DNA of 64,000 nt. Source: Astrocystis sublimbata (lineage: Eukaryota; Ascomycota; Sordariomycetes; Xylariales; Xylariaceae). Below are positions 23,795-35,624 of this stretch, piece after piece; the first letter of the stretch is position 1, and every line of letters starts with the position of its first letter. The position numbers and the translations under genes are program-made. The notes beneath the pieces are model-generated. The model was given only the letters and a program-made list of their open reading frames with translations, did not search any database and was not told the DNA's origin. Location of the stretch: assembly GCA_022453515.1 (NCBI GenBank), contig JAJNNY010000009.1, positions 248,001-312,000 on the forward strand, read 5' to 3'.

Positions 23795-25120
23795 TTGTTT
23801 GGTCGTTTGCATTCACAAGTTTCACATTTGGAAGCGATATTGATGGTAAGGCCACAGGCCGCCAAAGGAGAGCGCAATTCGCATCCAGCACCAGGGCGTT
23901 TCATTGAACTACAGGCATGCTACGTTACTACTAACAGCATGGCATTAGAGAGAGGGACATTTCTTGTCTAGGTCACACGACAACGCTTGTAAATGGTGGC
24001 AAAGGTGACTTTGAACTTTTGAATTCCACCGCCAACTGGAGATGGAAGGCTCTTCCGAACAGAGTTCTGCTAGGACTCTCACTGCTATCGGAATCCTAGA
24101 ATGCACTCATGATTTGTAAGCAGGCATCTTCGAATTAAGCGGCGAAAAGATGGCGATGCTGATGTTGGGCTGGGAGACCTTCTTGATGGGTCACAAATTA
24201 CCAAAGAAGTAAGATTCGGGGGAAGAATACGACCGACACGGAGGCTTTCCTTAGAGACAAGAAGTTGGAAGTCGGTTTGCGGTCAATCGGTCGGCCGGTA
24301 GGTCTTGCGCAGCTTGAATTAATATGGTGTATTCTCCAACGTATAGTCTTGATGCGAAGTGAAGTGAAAGTGAAGTGGAATGAAATAATACGACGTGAAG
24401 TGGGGTGATATGACCCTATTGAAGCTAATTGCTACAATTATGATACAATGTGTGATGCGCGTCAAACGCAAGCTTCGCCTTGCATGCCTTGGTTATTCCC
24501 TAAACGTCAAGGCTCACCGTGCCTTTTCAGTTCCATAACTCGCTTCAGAAGTCTGCATTTACTTTCTGCCTCTTAGGTTCGTTGGGTATCAGAGTAATTG
24601 GTTTACGGGTTAGGACGTCTCTACTGTTCTCCACGATTACTAAGGAGTCAAAAGTACGAACATCTAGTGGAAAGCAACAAGCTATTCCAATCTTGTGTAA
24701 TTCTTAGCCACACAAGCTACGTTCTTCCAAGAAAACTAATATGGCATGGTCTCCATGTCATGTGTCTGTAGAGATTTATTCTCGCACGAGTAATAACACA
24801 GAAGAGGGAGCAATAATGAAAATTTCCACTCACATAACAAGTTTATCAAGGGTTTAGGGGGGTAAAAAAGCGATTTTATTTAATTTTTGAAATACATGAT
24901 CTACAATAACAGCTGGTTAGCTGCCAGGTAACAATACCAATGAAGAATAGCTTCCTATGGAAAAGGCCATGGCATTAGCTGCGTGAAATGGGGGAAGGGG
25001 ATTGTTAACTAAGTTCTTGAAATGGAAAAAAAAGGGGGGGGAGGGGGTGAGGGGAGAAGGAGGTACAGCAAATTTGTGCCTCTCGATGAAACCGGCTCAA
25101 AAGCGGCTCTGGCTTGTGCT
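23795..25120. other. Convergent intergenic region
   Basis: The gap between the 3' ends of the RING gene and the small Lys-rich gene holds their 3' flanks. A degenerate GTGAA-type repeat (about 24352-24410) and AT-rich patches (24820-24910) are present. No gene is supported. Confidence 0.6.
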
Positions 25121-25384
25121 CTACTTCTTCTTTCCAGATATAGAAGAAGCGACTTTAGATACACTGCTGCCGACTGCCTTCATCTTGTTCTTCAGGGCCT
25201 CCTTGGCGGTGTGCCTCTCGTCGATGGTGGGGCCAACCAAAGCTTGGCTGAAGACTCGCTGGAGAGCACTTGGCTTTTTGTCGGGCTTTTGGTTGGTGAT
25301 GTTCTGGTTCGCAAAGATCTTGTCAAAGGTGTCTGCGGGGTTGGCGTTGCCCTTGCCCTTGTCAGTGTTATTGCCTGAAGACAT
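25121..25384 (-). CDS. Small Lys-rich protein, unknown function
   Basis: I do not recognise this protein. A single exon of 87 residues runs from MSSGNNTDKG to SSISGKKK. The N-terminal third is polar (Asn/Lys/Asp/Gly), the middle has an amphipathic stretch (SALQRVFSQALVG), and the end is Lys/Ser-rich with KEALKNKMKAVGSSVSKVAS. There is no signal peptide or membrane segment. The ATG sits in a good fungal context (GTGACAATGTC), and the DNA just upstream reads on the coding strand as CAACTAACC/CCAAAACC-type leader with A-rich runs, which is typical of well-expressed fungal genes. It may be a small stress-type hydrophilic protein, but that is inference. An in-frame GTG two codons upstream is not needed. 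Coding status rests on composition, context and the absence of competing frames. Confidence 0.55.
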   Translation of the reverse strand: MSSGNNTDKGKGNANPADTFDKIFANQNITNQKPDKKPSALQRVFSQALVGPTIDERHTAKEALKNKMKAVGSSVSKVASSISGKKK

Positions 25385-25968
25385 TGTCACTTACTTGTGT
25401 CGTAAGGTTTTGGTTATTTGGCTGGTTAGTTGATTGTGCGTTTTGGTTTTTTTTTTCGAAGATGCTTTTGGTTGTAAGGGTTAGCTTTGGTTGGTTGATT
25501 GCTTTGTGGTGAAAGGAGATGAGGAGAAAGGTCTGGCGTGGTGGCGGGCTCTTTTATGCGCAAATCTCAAGGTTCAGCTCAAGGTTCAGACACGGCCTCT
25601 GTTACAAGATCCTCCATCTTGTTGGCCCAACAAGTGATCTGTTTGTTGATAGAGGCTTTGTTCTTGTTCTGTGCATAGCATTGTTTTCGCTTGACCACCG
25701 GAGCCGTTGGCAGCTATAGTCAAGATTGTTGATGGGAGAAGTGGAAATATGTATTTTGTTCCTTCTCTCTAGCTCTGCTTCTCGGACAAGGCTTTGTGGA
25801 CGGAGAAAAGGATAAAGGCGCTGTTTCTTCATCCATGACTGTTCTGTGAAGAATTCACAGATGCTATTTACCCTCGGGATCTAAGCGGTAGGGTGTGCCA
25901 CAATCGAAAATATGTCTGTTAATGATTATCTATGTACTTTACTGTCAAGGAAAACCTCGCAGTTTTGT

Positions 25969-26105
25969 CCATGGTCGTCCTATATAGTGGCTTAACCCTT
26001 ATCAAGAGGTCTGGCGCGGGACGCTTGCCCTTTCCTTGCACACAGTTATTCTTACACAATAGAAATCAGTAGCATATACACAGTTGTTACCATGGTCGTC
26101 CTATA
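25969..26105. repeat. 16-bp direct repeat pair
   Basis: CCATGGTCGTCCTATA occurs at 25969-25984 and again at 26090-26105, 121 bases apart in the same direction, inside AT-richer DNA. It may be a remnant of an inserted element, but I see no intact long terminal repeat or coding part. Confidence 0.5.
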
Positions 26106-28849
26106 ATTATGTCACCGGTGATCAAGGAGTTGCCTAGGGCAATGCCTTCTTCTCGTATCTTTTTAGACTCCACCGTGGAAAGCTAGTTCTTATTATGTCT
26201 TTCTAGTTGCTGAGCAGCTATAGACTGACCATCGAAGAATGTAGCAGCACCGATACCGAACAACCTGGCAATTAATTAAACGCTTACAAAGTTGACTCCC
26301 TGGCAAGTAGTTGGTGCAACCACGTAAATCGTAATCACGGGCATCGACTCTGACGCTGTTGACTGAAGTCCGCGGGATTTGAAAAAAGAAAGAAAGCTCA
26401 AGCCATGTATCTTCAGGATGCCTTCATCATTGGTAGTGGATCAAACAAGCTTTGTTCTGCCATCCCTAAATGAATCTCTTTACAGCCATCTCGCATAACC
26501 AGGTACTTGTTAATTGGAATATGCACTTCTGCCGTGTATATTCCAAACCCCGAAGCGATGCAACACGATCTGGGTGGTCAGATTTTCTAGAACATTAAAG
26601 AATGGAGCGATAGTCTGGCTTGTATCGGTATGACTGCATATCAACCGCATAAGGCATCCCGACGCCTTCGGCTTCGGCTCGGCAGAAACTTGCCAAGACC
26701 CCGGTTCGAGGACCTGCGCCGCGCCCTTTAGCAGACTTTAGACAACATAAGCGCGAATTCATCGACGCTCAAGTTATGTCAGATGAGAAGTGAGACCTAG
26801 TCGCTTGCTTGGTAATTGTCCAGTTTTGTTGCAGGCATCGAGCTGTGATGCATCGTGACGCACATTTGCTGATACTCGAATATGCGCAGGTTTCTGAGCC
26901 CAAGGTTGTAAGATGACTAATGTGTAAGTCGCGGCCGGCAGCGAATTTGTAAGTCGGATTGACCGCGAGAGGTGGAAATGGACCAATTGCGAGGTCTGAA
27001 ACGGGCGTCATTCTTCTGAGTCGGTCAAGTTGTTGTACGGTGTCATGCTGTGATTCTGTTCTGGGAGATCCAGGAAGGGCAGTGCTTCGCGATCGTGCCT
27101 GCGCTTGCATGCCGCTATATTAGCATTTCCAACTTTAAAGACAGTAGTCTGCTCGGATGATTTGTTATCATTAGTCAACTATGCAACTCTGTTGCCTTGA
27201 GTCGTAAAACAAATAAAATTAGTTTCGCGAACCATTACCGTCGCAATGTCGACTCGATGGCGACAAGCTATTATTGGAAAAAATCAATGCCCGGGCTGAG
27301 TAATACTTTGCGCGTACCTTCGCTCGGGTGGCGTCCGGGATATGTATATGTGAGTGGTTTACGAGACAGACACAGAGCTTCTCTGTTTTTATTCATTCTG
27401 GTAAGCGGTGACCTCAGCCCTGCTGCCCTATCACGTTCAGAGCACGTTTCTCGTTGCTTCTTGAGTTGGGGATCAAAGGTCGCAGCTGGGTCTCCGAACC
27501 CGGAACGTGGAGGGAAACTATGGAGTAACCAGGGTCCGGACCGAAGCCGATGGAGGTCACGGCGCTGACGCCATTCTTCCATATGAGAGTTACGGATGCC
27601 TAGCACGTCTAGCTATACTGTAGAGCACAAGAGTTGCATATGCTGACAGGGGCAATGCTGCTGTTCATGGCAGCGTACTCGTGATTCGTGAAGGGTTGCA
27701 GGTCGTTACTAAGCCACCCCGGTAAACTCCTGCAGGGCCAACGCTCAAGCGACTCCGCGTGCGGGTGGAAGGGCAGCATGCTCTAATCTCGAGCGTGGGT
27801 TGCCAGTGCAGCAGCACTTTGCAAACGACAAGGTTATCGTGGCTGAATGATAGGATGCAACATAGTCGCTTGTCAAGTGTGTTGGTTCGGTAGATACTTG
27901 CTGTAACAGTCTCTATCGTCGCGATATATTGTATCCACCGCTTCGCCATGAAGACACACCTCGCTCGGAGATAAGGTGAGGAGGGACATGGAGGATAGGC
28001 CAGGAGTTCATGCGTGCCCCCCATCTGATGACTCGTCACAGACCAACCAGCTCGCCAGTTGAGTTGCGGGCGATGACCCTTGTTGCCACCGGACCGGGGA
28101 GCTAATCGCCCCCTCCACGTCGCCTTTACGTCGAGGATACAAGTTAGCTGTCAATATGCACCGACTATTACGTCAACTGGATCTCGAATGGCTGTCACAG
28201 CAGTTGCCGACGTTGTGTGTTTCGACATGAGAACTCAACGAGAGAAGTCAACAACACAGGCTAAAACTAGCACTCAAAAGTGCGAAGCTCACACGAAATG
28301 CCTATCGGATCTGCTCGGCAGGCAGTTGAAACGAGTAGACTGACTACCTACCCTGACACGCCTGACTACCTCTAAGCAGACCGGCCTACCTAGCGAGCCG
28401 AGTTCTGGGGTGCCTGGAGTGTCTTTGTTGTCGGGGACGTGTACCTTGGGACGATCGGTACTGTGGCCAGATGGAGAAAGGTGCATGCTACAGCTGATTA
28501 ACAGCAGCGTGCTATTAGTCCACGATAATACCATAATACGTGAATCCTGGCCGAGCCATCCAGGAAATCACCCACGTCGACCGCAGCGGTTAGGCCAAGC
28601 GAACGTGACCGGCTGGCTCAGACGCTGCGGTTGCGGTGACGGTGACTGGGGGGAACGGGGGGGACGGGGGGACGGAGAACACGAAGAACAGGAGCTGTTG
28701 GGTTGGTTGACTGATCGAGAATTTGTTGATGACTTAGCCGTGTGCTGGGCCAGAGAGAAGAGAACTGAGAGCGTTTTCGGCGATCTGACCCTCTCCGACC
28801 TGATCCTGGAGCAACAGCGCGCTGGGCAGCTTAGGTAGGTAGGTAGAAG

Positions 28850-28910
28850 GTGCGAGGCGAAGGCGAAGGCGAAGGCAAGGCGAGGGTGAGAGCGCGGGCG
28901 CGGGCGCGGA
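28850..28910. repeat. Purine-rich short tandem repeats (GGCGAA / GCGGGC)
   Basis: Several copies of GGCGAA-like and GCGGGC-like units lie in tandem, followed directly by ACCTACCT runs. It lies about 0.8 kb upstream of the Zn2Cys6 start. Confidence 0.75.
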
Positions 28911-29199
28911 AGCTACCTTAGGTACCTACCTAACCTACCATCCATTACATTAACTACTGCATGGCCTTAGGTAGGTAGGTACGGGACGGGGAAGGAGGCA
29001 CTGGGTCAGCCAGCTACATTACCTACTACCTACCTCCTACCTACATACTCGTACATACCGTGGGACCTTACCTTAGCAACCTACCTAGGTCAAGCTCACC
29101 TCACCTTAGTCTATCTAATCACTTAACTACCACCTGCAACCTATAACTACAAATACCTACGACACAATGAGGGTGGTGTCGAGGCCGACTTTTGACCTG

Positions 29200-29272
29200 T
29201 CTCCGTCCCCGTCCCCGTCTCTATCCCAGTCTCTATCCCAGTCCCAGTCCCAGTCCCAGTCCCATCTTGCAC
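29200..29272. repeat. Pyrimidine-rich tandem repeat upstream of Zn2Cys6 gene
   Basis: Units such as CCGTCC, TCTATCCCAG and CCCAGT are repeated in tandem. This is probably in the promoter or leader of the transcription factor, starting about 500 bases before its ATG. Confidence 0.8.
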
Positions 29273-29719
29273 CGAACAGAACATCTTATATCTACACCCG
29301 CCACGCTCGAAGCAATCGACGTCCCTTCCTGCTGCTTTGATCCCATCTCCAGTTTTCTCCAAATTGCGACGACAGCCGTCTTGGCTGTTCCCCTCATCCG
29401 TCCACCAAACGAAGGTCTCTATATCCATCGTGCTCCATCCTTCGCATACCCGGCCCTCCCCCATTCGATCGAGAGGACCAGCCGACCAGCATATCGCAAC
29501 CCGCGCATCCGTTATTTCCGGCCCGGCCCAGGCCAAGACATTCGCGCCTCCTGCCAACCCGCAACCCTCGACTAGTTACCACCTGCGCCAGGCCAGGCCC
29601 CAGGATTAATCTTGATGAGCACTGCCAAATTACCCGCCTTGTACCCCGGTGCCCGGTCCTAGTCCACGACCCACGCCGCCGCCGCCGCGCACGCCGCACA
29701 CCGCACACCTCATCCTCAC

Positions 29720-32417
29720 ATGTCGAGGTCTCAATTCCCGCCGCCGCCGCCGTTGTCGTACAGCAGCGGCCAAGGCGCCATCGTCACACCCATCCATTCA
29801 CCTCCAGCCATACTAAGCCCCGATTCCACCAATTCTATTTATACCTCGCCCGACTCGGGCCACCATGCATACTACATGGCCAAGTCGGAGCCCGACGATG
29901 GGGCCAGTACCGGGAGCAGCGCTGCCGCCGGCACCTCGTCGCATGAACCCATGAAAAAGAAGCAGAAGCGCAACAAACCAACGTTATCATGCCACGAATG
30001 TGTCGAGCGCAAAACAAAGGTGAGTTGCCTTGTCTTTTCATCAGACTCGAAAAAAGAAAGAAAAATTAGTAAATTTGAAAAAAGAGAAAGAAAAAGATTG
30101 AATTTTCTACCTTGAATCTTTTGATGTAAAATTGGCCCATTCCCCCACGCACTACAACACCTTCCACCATATCCCCCCAGCTTCAATACTTCAAACCATT
30201 CTTTGAGTCCCGGTGGAGCGTATTGCGTCAGTACGACGTGGTACTGATGCAGGCACCAATAGCTTACGAGGGCCTTGCATCGTCCCCCAAGGCCTTGGAC
30301 ATTGTCCGCATCTGGGATCTGGACAGGTCGCACTGTGTCGCTGCCTGCCTGCCTTGTTGGTGTTACGATGAGACCAATGGGATCAGCATTGCCTGCTTTG
30401 TGATGTATCTGTCCAATTGGTGCTCGGGAATACGGAGACATATTAACAGCTCAACGTGTTCTAGTGCGACAGAGGCAGACCACATTGCTTAGCATGTAAG
30501 CCGCCAGGTGTTTTGCGCATCGGTGTTTCGATAGGCCACCGCTGATAGTTCACATGGCTAGGCATCAAACGGCAGACAGAATGTCGCTATGCACACGTCG
30601 CGAACCTCTTAGAGTGAGCCGAGCTTCTCTTACCTTACTATTGAAAAAGAAAAGATCCTTGTCGCGCCTTCGTATACGGGCGACTGTGGGCCGAATGATT
30701 GATCGACGGACTGGCTGACTGACTGATCTCATGGAAAAGGGAGACCACGCGAAGCGCCACCAACGGCCGGAGGATGACGAAGCCGCCTAAGAAGAAGCTG
30801 TCGGCGAGCGGCATGAAATCCGTGTTGCCGAATATAGCGGACAGAGGTATTCACACCGGAGACTCGGCCAGGCGTGGGTCTGTTGCTGTCGCCTCGTCCA
30901 CTGGTCTACTCTCTAACATTCCTTTTTCGCAATCCACAGCTAGCAATGTTTTCGGCGTAGGCTCCGAGCACCCCTTTGCCAACTACTGGACGTGCGAGGG
31001 CGGGCTTCCCGAAGTCATCGGAGTCCTGCCCGACAAGCTGCAGGCTGACATCCTGTTGAGCCAGTACTTTGAGTGCGTCGACCCCATCTACCCCATGATC
31101 CACAGCCAGAGGTTCTATGCCGAGTACGAGAGGTTCTGGACGCTGAAGGTCTCGGCGCAGGCTGATGCCTCCTTCGTCGCGCTTCTCTTTGTCATGCTGG
31201 CCTTGGGGACGCAGTTCGTGTCTACAACAAACCCCCAAGATCGAAAGCAGACAGCCGAGTTCTACGCCTCGGCGGGCAATCAGGCGTTACGAATGAGCTC
31301 CTACCTTAGCACGGCGTCTATACATTCAGTGCAAGCTATGGTGCTGCTTTGCTATTTCCTCATTAACGACAATCATGCATCGGACGGCTGGGCCTTCGCA
31401 GGCATCCTCATGCGCCAGGCTTACGCCATGGGTCTACACAGAGACCCCAACATCGGTATGCAACTAGGCCGTCTGCGCACACAAACCAGCTATCGAAACA
31501 ACGAAACTAACGCCATCCCAGTAACACCAGAGGCCTCCCCATTCGAAAAGCAACAAAGACGGAAACTGTGGCAGGCCGTGCTCCTCCAGGACACCTTCTT
31601 GACCGTTCTCCTCGCCCTGCCCCCGAGCGCGACCCATACGGACGTAAGGATAGACGACTTTGCGGAACACTCATACAGTGTCGCGCATTCGGACCCAACG
31701 GATACAGCCTACATCAAAGGCTCATGGATGCTTGCGAACCTGGTGCAAGAGACGATCTGCAGCCCGCGATCACTCGATCTTCCCATTTGCTCGACGCAGC
31801 GGCAGAAGTCGAAGCTCGTTGCGGACTTTCGGTCTGTGTACCGGTCATTTCCCGATGTCTTCAGGTCTTGGGATCAGGATAGCATCGCGCAGCTCGCGGG
31901 GAGTAACAAGCGTGTCGTAAGGCAGACGCTGTTTCTAAGTTCTAACTACTACCACAACCTCATGCTGGTCCACGCATCCGAGAGCTCGGACGTGCCTGTC
32001 AATATAAGGGGCACCCTCGAGGCGGCCCACGAGGCTCTGACAGCCTTCTTCATGCTCTTCACCTTATTCGATACCGAGGCGAGGGTATGGTGGGTGTTCA
32101 ACCATAGAGCCTTCTTGGAGGCGCTGTGCATAGGTGGCGTGCTGCGTGAGGCCGCGAGAGATCCTGTTACGGCTGATCAGATCACGCGTGACCCGCTCTT
32201 CTCGAAGGCGAGGGCAGACATCAGTAAGTGCTATCAAATCTACCTAATCAAGCCCGGCCTGTCACTATATTTTCTTTCGCGACCCATAATAATCAGTCCA
32301 TATGCTGACCTGTCATCAATAGCACGCATGATCCAAATAATGAAAATAATGAGTGACGGCGATCTTGGTGCCGAGGCAGCGCGAACGAGAGTATCGGTGC
32401 TGAGTGAGTATCTCTGA
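29720..32417 (+). CDS. Zn2Cys6 transcription factor with fungal_trans domain
   Basis: Zinc-cluster proteins are fungal nuclear regulators that bind CGG-type sites. Six exons join in phase: 29720-30019, 30465-30495, 30562-30613, 30740-31455, 31522-32223 and 32323-32417, giving 631 residues. The cluster is C91-x2-C94-x6-C101-x6-C108-x2-C111-x6-C118 and is spread over three exons, two of them 31 and 52 nt. A basic stretch (KKKQKR) precedes it. A Ser/Pro-rich N-terminus and a fungal-specific regulatory domain flank it; the latter shows YFECVDPIYPMIHSQRFYAE, MGLHRDPN and RRKLWQAVLLQDTF. The 66-nt intron 31456-31521 has no in-frame stop and would pass as coding, but removing it restores the family motif DPNI-VTPEASPFEKQQRRKLW. 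The target genes are unknown, and there is no neighbouring metabolic cluster. The 445-bp first intron is unusually long. Confidence 0.93.
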
Positions 32418-34220
32418 GAGAAGATAATGATGCCATGGGTTTATTCGGATACCTGTTAGTAATTCTGTCACTACCCCTGAAAGTAATGCTCTCCAAGTTA
32501 CATCATCTCATGTCACGTCGTGACCCTTGAGTCTCATGTTTGGAAGAATTGTTGTATAATCAATAGATAGAGGCAAGCTTTGTCAGCGTATGATTGAATA
32601 GGTATCTTTCCGAGGTTAGTCTAGGTAGTTTGGGCAGGGGTTTGTTGTTCTGTACGGCGAGGAGAACAACAGCCACCATATTAACAACGGCAACGGCGAT
32701 AGCGACGATGAGAACGGTTTCAACTATGAGGGCAAAGGGGATGGCGACGAGACTATATTTAATGATCTAGAAGGGCAAATATAATGTCCTAAGTGAGGCT
32801 ATCTAATACCGCAAGATATGATGCATAAACAAACTGCCTGCCGTGAAAGCGAAAGCGCCTGTTGGGTTTCCCATGCTTAAACTTGCACTCTCGCTCATAC
32901 ATACCCTTAGGTACGCTCCAAACCCAAATGCCACATTGCCGACACGTGGCATGCATCTGCCATGTGATAACTTAATAGTAGACAAAGCAGCTCAACGCCT
33001 CGGGCGGGAGTATCCGCCATTACATTTCCGCTTCTGCATGCATGTATAGTACCTTACATTGAGTACATGTAGGTATCTATCTCAGGTAGTCAGTCGTCCA
33101 AGGAACGTAGCGACAAACTCAAATTTCCTTTTCCAAATCCATTTTCTACTAAGTAGCACCACATACCCATCTTGCGCACTGCATGTATACCCACCCACCT
33201 ACCATATATGTAAATATTATGGTTACCCTCAATGTGTGCATGCTCGCCGACTGTGTATATATGGGTTTGATACCCATGTTCGCAAAGATTCCCCCAAACG
33301 GACATTATGCTTCTTTCTTTGTACTGCACATGCGCAACACCAGAAAAAGCAAAAGACAAGAAAGGGAAGGGCGGTCGTTCGGGGCATAGCAATTATGCCC
33401 TGGTGATATTACCATCCGCTTAGCTACTTCACCGACATATCTCTCTCATTTTGCCATCACCGCCATGCCAAGGTAGGCAGGTAGGCAATGGTTTCGTAAC
33501 AGTTGTTGCGAGGGTTCGCGGAACAAGGATTGAGGTACTTTTCTTTCCCGTTTTCACTTTCTTTATACGCATGCACGGCGGATAGGAAGGTATTCCGAAT
33601 GCATATTGAAACTGTTGATGTCGAAACACGACGGGTATTATGAGTTTTATATGTATGTGCCACTGGGCCTCTGTTGGCCTCGAGGTAGGTTAGTATGTAC
33701 CTAGTATGTACTAGTGATATAGATGGTATGGTACTTTGTATGTACGTTGTAAATCAACAGGGTATGCCCCGTCCCTTGAAAATGGTGATGTATACCCATC
33801 ACCTTATGAGTAGCCTCGCTCCCCAACGCCATTTGTTGATATATGCAAATGCCCTCAACTGATGCCTGTCCAACTAAGTTGTCTCCTTTAGTCATCGCCA
33901 GGGTTCCTGATACCATCTTTTTCACCGAGCTACATCAAATGTACTATGTCAAAGTGCTTTTTTTGCTCCCGAATTCAGATATCCAAAAAATGACACATAC
34001 AACAACCAAAAAGACAATGAAGGGCTGCATCGGTACTACGTCTCCAGACCGATCCTTAGGTCATTTGAACGGCCCAGTAAAATATGATCGCTCGTCCAGC
34101 TTGAATAAGCAACTCCGTTGCAATGCAATTCGATAAAATGTTATGCAATGTTGTTTTGTGTGTATTATGTGCGGTATGCCAGTAGTTCCAGGGATGTGGG
34201 GGAGGTATGTTATTCTTCTC
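32418..34220. other. Convergent intergenic region
   Basis: The 1.8-kb gap lies between the 3' ends of the Zn2Cys6 gene and the intronless gene on the other strand. It is AT-richer than the genes, with TATGTA/TACATA-rich stretches (33040-33260, 33690-33760). No gene is supported. Confidence 0.6.
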
Positions 34221-35624
34221 CTAAACAGGGCGTCTCATCAGCCTTGTCGATCTGTAGACTGGTTTGAAATCGTCCATGTCTACTTCAATGCCTTCGTCGA
34301 TTTCGAGCGGGCCCTCTGAAGCAGGGAATTTGCTGGGAGTGAACGCACCGAAGTCCCTTCGCATAGTTGACGGGCGGAATGTCCTAGACTTGATGGGTTC
34401 CGTCTGGGGTCCGGTGTCTCGTATGGGTTCGGCCACTATATTAATCCCAGGCGCGGATATCTCCTGGATTGGTTTAGGTTTATGGTTGGGTTCAGACCCT
34501 GTATCGTGAGGACGTTCAGGTAGCGCGTCCTCAGTGGGGGTACCGTCCGCTTCAAGCTTCGGTGCAGAGAGGTTCTCGGTGGTGGTCTGCTCCGCTGCTA
34601 CGCGTACTTTCTCGTTGGCAGCTGTTTCCTTGACTTTGTCCAAACGGATCTTGATTTTTTCAATCTCTTCGTTGCAGTCGCCGTCTCGTAGGAACTGGTG
34701 CGCCGCGCGCTCACACACTCCTTGGACGATCTCGAGACCCTTATCCAACTCGTCCCATATGTCGCCCTTCTCGTTGAATGCTCCCAATCCGCCATTGAAA
34801 GCACCCGTCCTCATTCCTCTCCCAGGTATTAGATTGAAGGCCGAATTCCTGATTCCGCCTCGATATGGACGACTGTTGAGGAGCTGAAGCCGCGCCTCGT
34901 CCGATGCACTTTGTCCTTCGGTGGAAGCAGGCGTGATAGGACTGGCGGCAATTAACTCGTTCCCAGGTTTCAATTCACCAATCTCATCCTCATCTTCGTC
35001 TTCGGGCATCTGGAGCTCAGCGAGGCGTCGGATGTGGGCTACCTTGGCAGCCATCTTCGCTTTTCGCATGAGGTTCCGCTGCGCAGAGACGAACTTGACC
35101 AGCTCCTCGAAAAATGACTGTACGTAGCTGTCGTAATAGACGATGACCATCCTTCGCGATCTGTACTTGGGCTGGGTTCCGTCGGCACTCAGCATCGAAT
35201 CCGTCTTTTGTCGTTTGCGAACGGTTGCACGGGCCCGTCTCTGGGCACTGGCTTTGACTTCGTTGGTGTGCCGGACAAGCGATGATCCAGTCCACGGGTC
35301 GCTGATAGGAGTCGAGGGGACATTGTGACCGTTTGGCCGGCGTTGGTCATTCAAGATGGGGGGAACGACGGCGGTATCTACGGGGTTGGGAGGGCGATCT
35401 GTGGTTGTGTCTGGGGTTGGGAGGGCGGGGCCGTCATCTGTCGGCTTCAATGATTCTGTCGACCCGCGATTGCGGATGGATTTGGCTGCTGAAGAGGGTG
35501 GCTGGGATCCGGAAAACTTGGCCAGATCCAGCTGCCGCTGTTCTATCTCACTGCTCAGCTCGTCCAAGCGCTTGAGCCAGTCCGGCACGTTGAAAATAAC
35601 GCTGTCCAAGGGATCCGTCGCCAT
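34221..35624 (-). CDS. Conserved-type fungal protein of unknown function, probably nuclear
   Basis: I do not recognise a named domain. The single exon gives 467 residues from MATDPLDSVIFNVPDWLKRL. The N-terminal helix (15-40) has a Trp-Leu-Lys-Arg-Leu start. A Pro/Ser/Thr-rich linker follows, then a basic cluster ARATVRKRQK (131-140) that could serve as a nuclear import signal. The most ordered block is at about 154-205 and includes VIVYYDSYVQSFFEELVKFV and then Lys/Arg/Ala-rich helix. An acidic run (EDEDEDE, 208-214), a second helical block (about 288-345, DELDKGLEIVQGVCERAAHQ) and a Pro-rich tail ending RSTRLMRRPV complete it. The two structured blocks separated by disorder suggest a scaffold or complex subunit, which is inference. 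Length, codon order and lack of stops over 1.4 kb make coding secure. Confidence 0.88.
   Translation of the reverse strand: MATDPLDSVIFNVPDWLKRLDELSSEIEQRQLDLAKFSGSQPPSSAAKSIRNRGSTESLKPTDDGPALPTPDTTTDRPPNPVDTAVVPPILNDQRRPNGHNVPSTPISDPWTGSSLVRHTNEVKASAQRRARATVRKRQKTDSMLSADGTQPKYRSRRMVIVYYDSYVQSFFEELVKFVSAQRNLMRKAKMAAKVAHIRRLAELQMPEDEDEDEIGELKPGNELIAASPITPASTEGQSASDEARLQLLNSRPYRGGIRNSAFNLIPGRGMRTGAFNGGLGAFNEKGDIWDELDKGLEIVQGVCERAAHQFLRDGDCNEEIEKIKIRLDKVKETAANEKVRVAAEQTTTENLSAPKLEADGTPTEDALPERPHDTGSEPNHKPKPIQEISAPGINIVAEPIRDTGPQTEPIKSRTFRPSTMRRDFGAFTPSKFPASEGPLEIDEGIEVDMDDFKPVYRSTRLMRRPV

Larger units (their letters stand above)
25385..29719. other. Intergenic, 4.3 kb, between divergent genes
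   Basis: This large gap lies between the outward-facing starts of the small Lys-rich gene and the Zn2Cys6 gene. It holds a 16-bp direct repeat (25969-25984 and 26090-26105), AGGT/ACCT runs (28830-29160), a G/A-rich short repeat near 28850-28910 and a CAGTCCC-like repeat near 29205-29270. Open frames here are short, overlapping and without domains. Confidence 0.6.

Noticed and set aside
26640..26720. Possible tRNA because of a GGTTCGA word
   Set aside because: The bases around it do not form a five-pair T stem, and no acceptor or anticodon stem can be drawn at the right distances.
28410..28838. 142-codon open frame on the plus strand
   Set aside because: It ends in AGGTAGGTAGGT repeat DNA, has a Gly/Arg low-complexity middle, no domain and no neighbours in splice phase.
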